The notes below the pieces were generated by a model. That model saw nothing but the letters and a program-made list of their open reading frames with translations, made no database searches and was not told where the DNA came from. This document shows, piece after piece, positions 57,641 through 64,000 of a stretch of 64,000 nt of DNA (positions within the stretch are counted from its first letter, which is position 1; every line of letters begins with the position of its first letter). Origin of the DNA: Eupeodes corollae (taxonomy: Eukaryota > Arthropoda > Insecta > Diptera > Syrphidae); the NCBI RefSeq assembly GCF_945859685.1, contig NC_079149.1, positions 101,582,863 through 101,646,862 of the forward strand. Reading direction: 5' to 3'. The position numbers were made by a program, and so were the translations under genes.

Positions 57641-57900
57641 TTGAAGGTCAAACTAGTTTTTGGTATCAAAACGGCGCACTTGTCTTTTTATCTTGTCAAA
57701 TGCTGCTTTGGAGTCGATAAAACAAGCCTATGATTTTTTTTTTGCAATTGACTTTCAAGCAATACTAACTTATCAACGCAAATATATGGTCAATCGTTTA
57801 GAAACTGGCTTGAGACATGTTTAGAAGGTTACTGCCTTCCCATCATTTTGTATGCCTTTCGTAAGAATTTTCCTTAAACGGTTTAGAACTTACATTTTCA
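57641..57900 (-). mobile_element. Family E-like LINE relic, motif A part
   Basis: Minus-strand reading near 57740-57670 gives FIDSKAAFDKIKRQVRRFD, where family E has FVDFKAALDRVDRRAL. It is collinear with the piece at 54300-55288, and the two are separated by element D. The upstream limit is not clear. Confidence 0.55.
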
Positions 57901-60190
57901 GGTACTAGGTTTGCTTTCCAGGTTTGCTTATGTTGTTTGTGGAAGAATATTTAATCGCTTCAAAATATTAGAAGAAAAAAATGTCCAGTCCTTAAAGTTG
58001 TGGACTTTACTGTCTTTGATACCTCCATTCTCCTGATATTTTTTGTAAGTGTATGCATTTAATCCACATCCCTCATAAATTCCCAAAACCAACAAATAGA
58101 CCTCACAAAACAAAAGAGTTACATAGGTAAGATATACAAAAAAAATATCAAGCAGCTTGTTTTGTCCCATAAGTGTCATGCTCAAAAACAACAAAAAATC
58201 AACTATAAGAAACAAAAAATTGATTTCATTACCACTATATTCTTACACTTGTAATGATTATGTCTTCACTTTAGCAGCTTTAAGTTTTGGCTAGAGGCTA
58301 CGTATATCTCCCCATATAATATAGTGTCTGAGATTCTGATTGATTACCTCAATTCTATTGATTACAAATCTTTTAACTCGTCCTCTTTCTCTTCCACACC
58401 ATCGCATCCGTTTTCGTTTATTTGATGATTTATTTTACGATCTCTTTTGCTAGGTTCACCTCCTCGTCTATCCTTTTGGCAAAACTTAAGCCTTAAGTTT
58501 GAGGCAGAGCAGAGGCAAGAAAGGACAAAAACAGACTGCTGACTGATAAATTGCTTTCTATCTAACCTAAAAGTTCTCAAAGCCCATAACATATATTCGT
58601 CTTATTGAATCTGTCCACCCTATAAATGTATGTGCCCAATACAGTTGTGGTCTTTTCTCTAAGATGTTTATAGGGTAGGTTTTGGTGTAGGTAAACTTAA
58701 AGCACAGGTGACAGACGAGACAGATAAACAAGGATATACAAATATACCTATACCTACGAGTAATACCTTTACCATAAAGGAACATCAACTGGTTGCTTTT
58801 CACCCATTACCCGAGCAGAGCATCAGGCTTCAACAGGACCAACCACAATATTTAAGTCAAGGTACTAATCCTAAGGTCGAGGATGACGACGGCACAGAAA
58901 ATCTTTCTATAAACAATAGTCTTGTTCTTGTTTCTTGTTGTTGTTGTTGTTGGTTTTTGAGATTTTCAAGCCAGAGAAGATTTAAATGGATACTTTTGGA
59001 GGATAAAGTTCTTCCCCTTTGAATTTCAATCACAGACTCTCAATTTATAAAGGAAAAAGGATAAAATTCGGCACAGTGTGGAGGTATAAGGTACCTAACT
59101 GCTTTATGACAGGAAGTTTTTTTCTTCTTTGATTTGCTTTTCTTCATCATTTAAGTTCGGGTTTAGTTCAAGTATAGTTCGATGGAAACTTTTTTGATAA
59201 TAATATTTTCATGGAAATTCCATTTTGATTTTTAATAAACCATGAAGATAGTTTTTGGATACAAGCCGTGCAGTTGTTGGTTTTCGAGAAAGAGATGTAA
59301 ATGAAATATTTTTGATATCTTCCTATAATATTTTCCTTTGAATGAGATTAGGTATGTGGATAAAGGACGAGGATGAGATTTGTGGAAATCGTGTAACGGA
59401 TGTGTTTGAGGACTTTTGAAATTGAATTCAAGATGGACAGAAAAAAAGATATCATTTAATTTATGTAAAACTATATTTAGGTCACACAATTTGTTTTTTT
59501 TCTTTTTGGTTGTGTCCTTATGCCCCAAAACTTTCAGGAAGTATTTTCCATAGTTAAGTTAAACATGACAGATTTATTTTATCGTTTCTTTTGAAAGCTA
59601 TATTGAGGACTTTTGTTGACTTTAAATGTTATGAATGATCAACGTGGTAAGTTTTGTCAATGATGGAATATTATATGAACTGATATGAATATTGCTCAAT
59701 AAGTCAATCCAAATGAAGCTATATACTTATGTGGTTTAAGTTTACAGTATTCATATGAAAAAGGTTGGACAAAAATATCATTTAGACTGCAGAAGATGAA
59801 CATAAGCTATAACAATGAGATCTGTATATCTCTCTAAGTTGGGCATCAAGTCCTAAATATCAATAATAAATATATAAAAAGGAGCACCGGTTCGTTGATA
59901 ACTAGGGCCCATTGCCTTAGAACAATTTAATTACAACACGTATGATATTATCCAAGTTCTTAATGCTTTTAGTTGGTCACATTCATTTCATGTTCATTTT
60001 GCTCCAATATCCGTAAAAACGCTTGTAAACCAAAATAATTTGGAGACGTTAGTTATGGATTAACTTAAACAGACGATTAACTATCGTTATTTAATTCAGG
60101 GTAAATAGTATTATACAAATTGATGTTCAAATGGTAGACATGTGCTTCAAGAGGACACAAGCGTCCACAGGTTTTTCTCAAAACCCAAAA
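57901..60190. other. Intergenic DNA, no gene recognised
   Basis: A (TTG)n patch lies at about 58936-58955. Open frames at 57928-58215, 58567-58803 and 58708-59022 show no domain. It may be unique host DNA. Confidence 0.45.
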
Positions 60191-60194
60191 TTAA

Positions 60195-62885
60195 ACTCCT
60201 TCTCTCACCTCCCCGTGGGGAACATCGGGTGCCTAGTACCTCAACTGGAGATTGGGTTCCAACCCCAGTGAAAAGTTGTTGTGGGCAGCAAACGAGAGAG
60301 GGGGGAAGAGGTGTTTCCACTAAGGCATCTCTCCTTATCCATACGGCAGCGGAGGAATTCCCGACATCGAATCAACGGTGGCGTCTACAGTTCCAGTAAG
60401 GTTGAACTTCTTAATGAGCACCTTATAGGGCTTCTTCGACTTATGCGGAGCCTAGGCACATAAGGAGCGGTTTTATGCGGCTCCCCATCCTTGGAGTTAT
60501 AGTTAGAATCTGGCGCTCTAGGTTGGGGGTTGTGCCGTCGGGATGACTTCCTGGCCACGTAAAAGATTCATAGTTGCGAAGCACCAACAAGCCTAGGATA
60601 CAGACGGATTTACTGTTGACAACCATCGCAAACAAATTAAGGGCAATGAACTTCGGATATGCAAGTGGAATGTTAGGTCCCTTAATAGACCACGTGCAAC
60701 CGAAGAATAAGCGGAGGCCCTAGACCGCTATAAAGCAGACATCACCGCCATCCAGGAAATACGATGGAATGGGCCGGGCAAAGAGAGGATTAAAAACTGC
60801 GATATTTATTATTGTGACTGCTTCCACGAAAATCAACAGCGCTTATTTGGATGCGGCTAAGTCATTGGAGCCAGACTTAGGCACGAAGTCTTGCGCTATA
60901 GGTGCATCAATGAGCGCCTCATGACCATACGCATTAAGGCAAATTCGGCAACATTAGCCTCCACAGAAGAGAAAGACGACAACACCAAAGATATGTTCTT
61001 CGAACTTTTAGACAAAACATATGAGCTACGATATTTAAATTGTCCTGAGCGAATTTGATGCCAAGCTAGGAATGGAAGACATCTTTGATGGAATAATCGG
61101 GAAGAGCAGCCTGCGAAACAATACTTCTCACAGCGGATTCAGGCTCATAGATTTTGCTGCAGGTCGAAACGTCATGGTAGCCAGTTCGCGTTTTAAACAC
61201 CTTAACATCCACAAAGGTACTTGGACTTATCCAGATCAATCTACTGTCAACCAGATTGACCATATTGCAATCGACGCCAGACACGCTTATAGCATCATGG
61301 ATGTACGAACTTACCGAGGAGCTAACATCGACTCGGACCACTAACTCGTTTTAGCCAAGGTAGCACTTCAGGTTGTCAGACCCAAGGCAAAACAAGGAGG
61401 TGCTGGGAGAAGGTACAACCTCGAATGGCTACAATCGCCAGAGATCGTCAAATTCTTTTCCGACCGAGTTACAAGTAACCTCTCTCGAAGTTCTCTGCCG
61501 CCAACACAATGTATCGAAAACCAGTGGCAACATTGCCAAGATGCAATCAGAGAAGCCGCCTCTGATGTGCTGGGTTTCAAACAGTCTCCAACAAGGAACC
61601 CCTGGTTTGATGGGGAATGTCGGCAGGCAAATGCAGCCAAACAACAGACACGCAAAGCGATGCTGCATAAAAGGACGAGAGCTGCTCATGAGCTCTATGA
61701 GCAGAAGAGGCTAGAGGAACGCCGACTTCTCAGAAGGAAAAAGAGAGGGCATGAGAAGCGTGCGGTCGAAGATGTTGAGAGGTATAAAAGCAGGAATGAG
61801 GTTCGAACGTTTTATGAACAGGTGAAACGAAATTCACAGGTACATAAACCTAGAACCGAAGGCTGCAAAGACGAAAGTGGAAACATCATAGTGGAACCGC
61901 AGTCAATGCTGAGGATATGAAAGGACCACTTCTGCAGACTGTATAACGGCGACGACGGCCTTCTGTCAGGCAGGATGATCCGTTCAACATAGACGACGAA
62001 AGCCAATAATCCCGTCCTCCCGACTTATAGACGAAGTAAAGATTTCCATATCTAAGCTGAAGTCTAATAAGGCCGCTGGAGCGGATGGCTTGAATGCCGA
62101 GCTCCTTAAAGCAGCTGGAGATATGTTGGTTAGGAGCATGCACCAACTTATCTGTAACATATGGTCGGAAGAAAAAGGAGACCCTTTAAACTGCACCAAC
62201 TATAGAGGAATCAGTCTACTTAACATCGCCTATAAAATCTTCTCTACCGTAATATGTGAACGTCTAAAGCCCATCGTCAACAAACTGATAGGTCCTTATC
62301 AGTGTGGGTTTAGACCAGAGAAGTCCACAGTTGATCAAATATTCACATTACCGCAGATCCTGGAAAAATCCAAGAACACCAAATCGACCCCCACCATCAT
62401 TCATTGATTTCAAGGCCGCTTATGACAGCATCTACAGGGACGAGCTGTATAGAGCCATGTCTAGTTTTGGCATCCCTGCCAAACTCGTCCGTTTGTGCAG
62501 GATGACAATGGAGAATTCACGATGCTCTATAAAGGTTATAAACAACTTAACAGAACCTTTCGATGTCAAAAAAGGTTTAAGACAAGGTGAAGCGCTGTCA
62601 TGTGATTTTTTTAACATCGTGCTTGAAAGAATAGTGCAGAGCTCACACGTAAGCACTAGAGGCACTATCTTTCAAAAGTCTGTCCAATTACTACCATATC
62701 CTGATGACATTAACACAATCGGAAGAACTCAGCGTGATGTCAATGGGGCTTTTGTGAGTATTGAGGCAGAGGCGGCAAAAATGGGTTTACCGGTAATGAG
62801 GGCAAAACAAAGTACATGATGTCCTCAAGAAACAACAAACAACACCGACGTCTTGGTCAAAACGGCACCATCGACATGTTAACAT
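60195..62885 (+). mobile_element. RTE-like LINE, family A copy 3 (3' truncated)
   Basis: Keeps the leader (CACCTCCCCGTGG at 60208, CTTATAGGGCTTCTTCGAC at 60422) and then the endonuclease start ICKWNVRSLNRPRATEE near 60660, ITAIQEIRWNGPGKERIKN near 60750, HLNIHKGTWTYPDQSTVNQI near 61200 and ANIDSDH. The linker 61567-61920 is open. The reverse transcriptase spans 62040-62820: KSNKAAGADGLNAELLKAAG, NYRGISLLNIAYKIF, CGFRPEKSTVDQIFTLPQIL, FIDFKAAYDSIYRDELYRA, GLRQGEALSCDFFNIVLERI and LLPYPDDINTIGRTQRDV. The catalytic YADD is changed to YPDD. It is cut near 62885, before the C-terminal block, where a minus-strand LINE begins. Confidence 0.87.
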
Positions 62886-62932
62886 GTTTTCCTATTTTCC
62901 TACACGGTTCGGTTTAGAAAAATAGGGAAGGA

Positions 62933-64000
62933 TTACAGGTAGAACAACAAAAGGCATGAAACATCGTGGCGGTGTTCGAGTAACGTAAATGTTTCGGTTA
63001 TAGTTCTATCACCTATCATTTTTAAAGCTCTTTTTTGGATCCTGACCAAAATACTTAAACTTGTTTTAGGGGCACCTGTGCAAATATACGAGTTAAATTC
63101 AAGTTTTGGACAAGCATTTTTGGCAATATCGAATATGTAATAATTCCATAATAGTATTAAAAGTTGATTAGTTTCCTGGATGCAAGTGCCGCTCATGGAT
63201 AGTGGCATCGGGGGTGGGTTACTCTTTAACGAAAGCAGACAGCATTGAGTTTTCGAAGCATTAAATTCTACGCGGTTTTTGATTTCCCATTGTACAATGC
63301 TGTCGGGATCAGAATTTAATGAGCTTATCATACGCTGCCGTTAAAGTTCCACATCCGAAGGACAAGTATTTGCAGACTTGAAACCATCCAATACAACTTG
63401 TATTGAACGGTTCGAAAGAAAATTTCTAATCCAACGAAGAAGAGATTGATCAATACCTAAAGAACGCATTTTCGATAAGAGAGCTTGATGCCAAACTCTA
63501 TCAAATGCTTTTGAAATATCAAGTCCAATAATCTTACTTTCTCCAAAACGATGTAAAGGTTTGTTCCACTGTTCGGTGAAATTAACCATGAGATCACTAG
63601 TGGACCTATTGCAACGAAAGTCATAGTGCCGGTAGTTAAAAAGATTCCGTTCTTCAAGCTGAAAATTATTTAGCGTTTTCATGACCTTTTAAATTGGGGA
63701 CGTAAGTGTAATTGAAAGATAGTTAGTGGGGGAGGAGGATTAGCCTTTTTTGGGAATGGGCTGGACAAATGCAGTTTTCCATCCACTCGGAAAAGACCAG
63801 TAGAATAGGACAGATGAAAAAGATTACGCAGTGTTTTTGCCAGCGTTGATAAACACCTCTTCAGAACAATAGCGGGGACAATATCCGGGACAGCGGATTA
63901 GTACTCTAGCAACTGTACGAGTGCGAAAGAAGATGTGTCCCATAGAAACGTTCACGCTTTCAAGTACAGGAGGAGTCATGTCACTCATTGGCAGAATCGA
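62933..64000 (-). mobile_element. LINE family B copy, runs off the right edge
   Basis: Minus order from the edge: MRDMTPPVLE-like and SVNVSMGHIF text near 63930, KNTA and FIHPIPKKANPPPPLT-like region near 63750, METLINFQLEERNLFNYRH-like entry (63682), RCNRSTSDLMVNFTEQWNKP, SKIIGLDISKAFDRVWHQAL (63545, motif A), LRWIRNFLSNRSIQVVLDGF. It then skips motif B and the catalytic box by deletion near 63360, continuing with DSIVQWEIKNRVEFNASKTQ and an end near 62933 in HRHDVSCLLLFYL. The C-terminal third and tail are absent, so the 3' end is truncated. Confidence 0.85.

Noticed and set aside
58708..59022. 104-codon frame with a run of cysteines
   Set aside because: The cysteine run is a (TTG)n microsatellite read in the TGT frame; no domain is present.

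Overview
The window reads as gene-poor, repeat-rich chromosomal DNA of an insect, most likely a fly (Diptera). Evidence: AT-rich non-coding sequence; a divergent single-exon ionotropic chemoreceptor of the kind that expanded in flies; and a transposon community of RTE, Jockey, LOA/I-like and CR1/Jockey-like LINEs, a rosa-type DD41D mariner, Tc1, hAT, Helitron and MITE. The species cannot be named from the sequence. There are no bacterial operons, rRNA genes or CRISPR arrays.

Only one intact host gene is supported: a 631-codon ionotropic receptor at 51876-53771 (+). Almost everything else recognisable is mobile DNA, mostly broken. Layout: 1-375 RTE-like fragment (-); 2520-4960 RTE-like family A copy 1 (-); 5396-6226 Helitron 3' remnant (+) holding a 144-bp MITE; 8266-10444 RTE (+) with a (TAAG)n tail; 10450-11530 LINE family B fragment (-); 13823-16480 LOA-like family C copy 1 (-); 16899-19718 a 2,820-bp uninterrupted 6-bp satellite, 470 copies of GTCTTA/TAAGAC; 22096-27250 hAT remnant split by two head-to-tail family B LINEs; 27251-32560 an unclassified interspersed repeat (family G) with about 170-bp internal units, carrying a DD41D mariner; 34880-37805 LINE family E (-); 37806-42270 reverse-oriented G sequence carrying a Tc1 relic and a Jockey element; 42545-45865 family E relic split by family C copy 2; 47645-48235 another G copy; 48241-51385 family A copy 2 (+); the receptor gene; 54300-57900 family E relic split by a LOA-like element D; 60195-62885 family A copy 3 (+), meeting a family B LINE (-) that runs off the right edge.

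The genes do not form a pathway. The window is best read as layers of insertion. Nesting gives a relative order: hAT is older than the LINE B pair; G is older than mariner and Jockey; E is older than C and D; Helitron is older than the MITE. The strongest observations are the perfect hexamer array, the MITE whose removal at its 8-bp duplication restores the helicase reading frame, the mariner with a TA duplication and two nonsense codons, the repeated G family with a conserved hairpin-bearing head, and the intact receptor inside this transposon graveyard.

LINE clade names rest on recalled motif similarity, not on a search. Element edges are approximate unless a terminal repeat or target-site duplication is stated.
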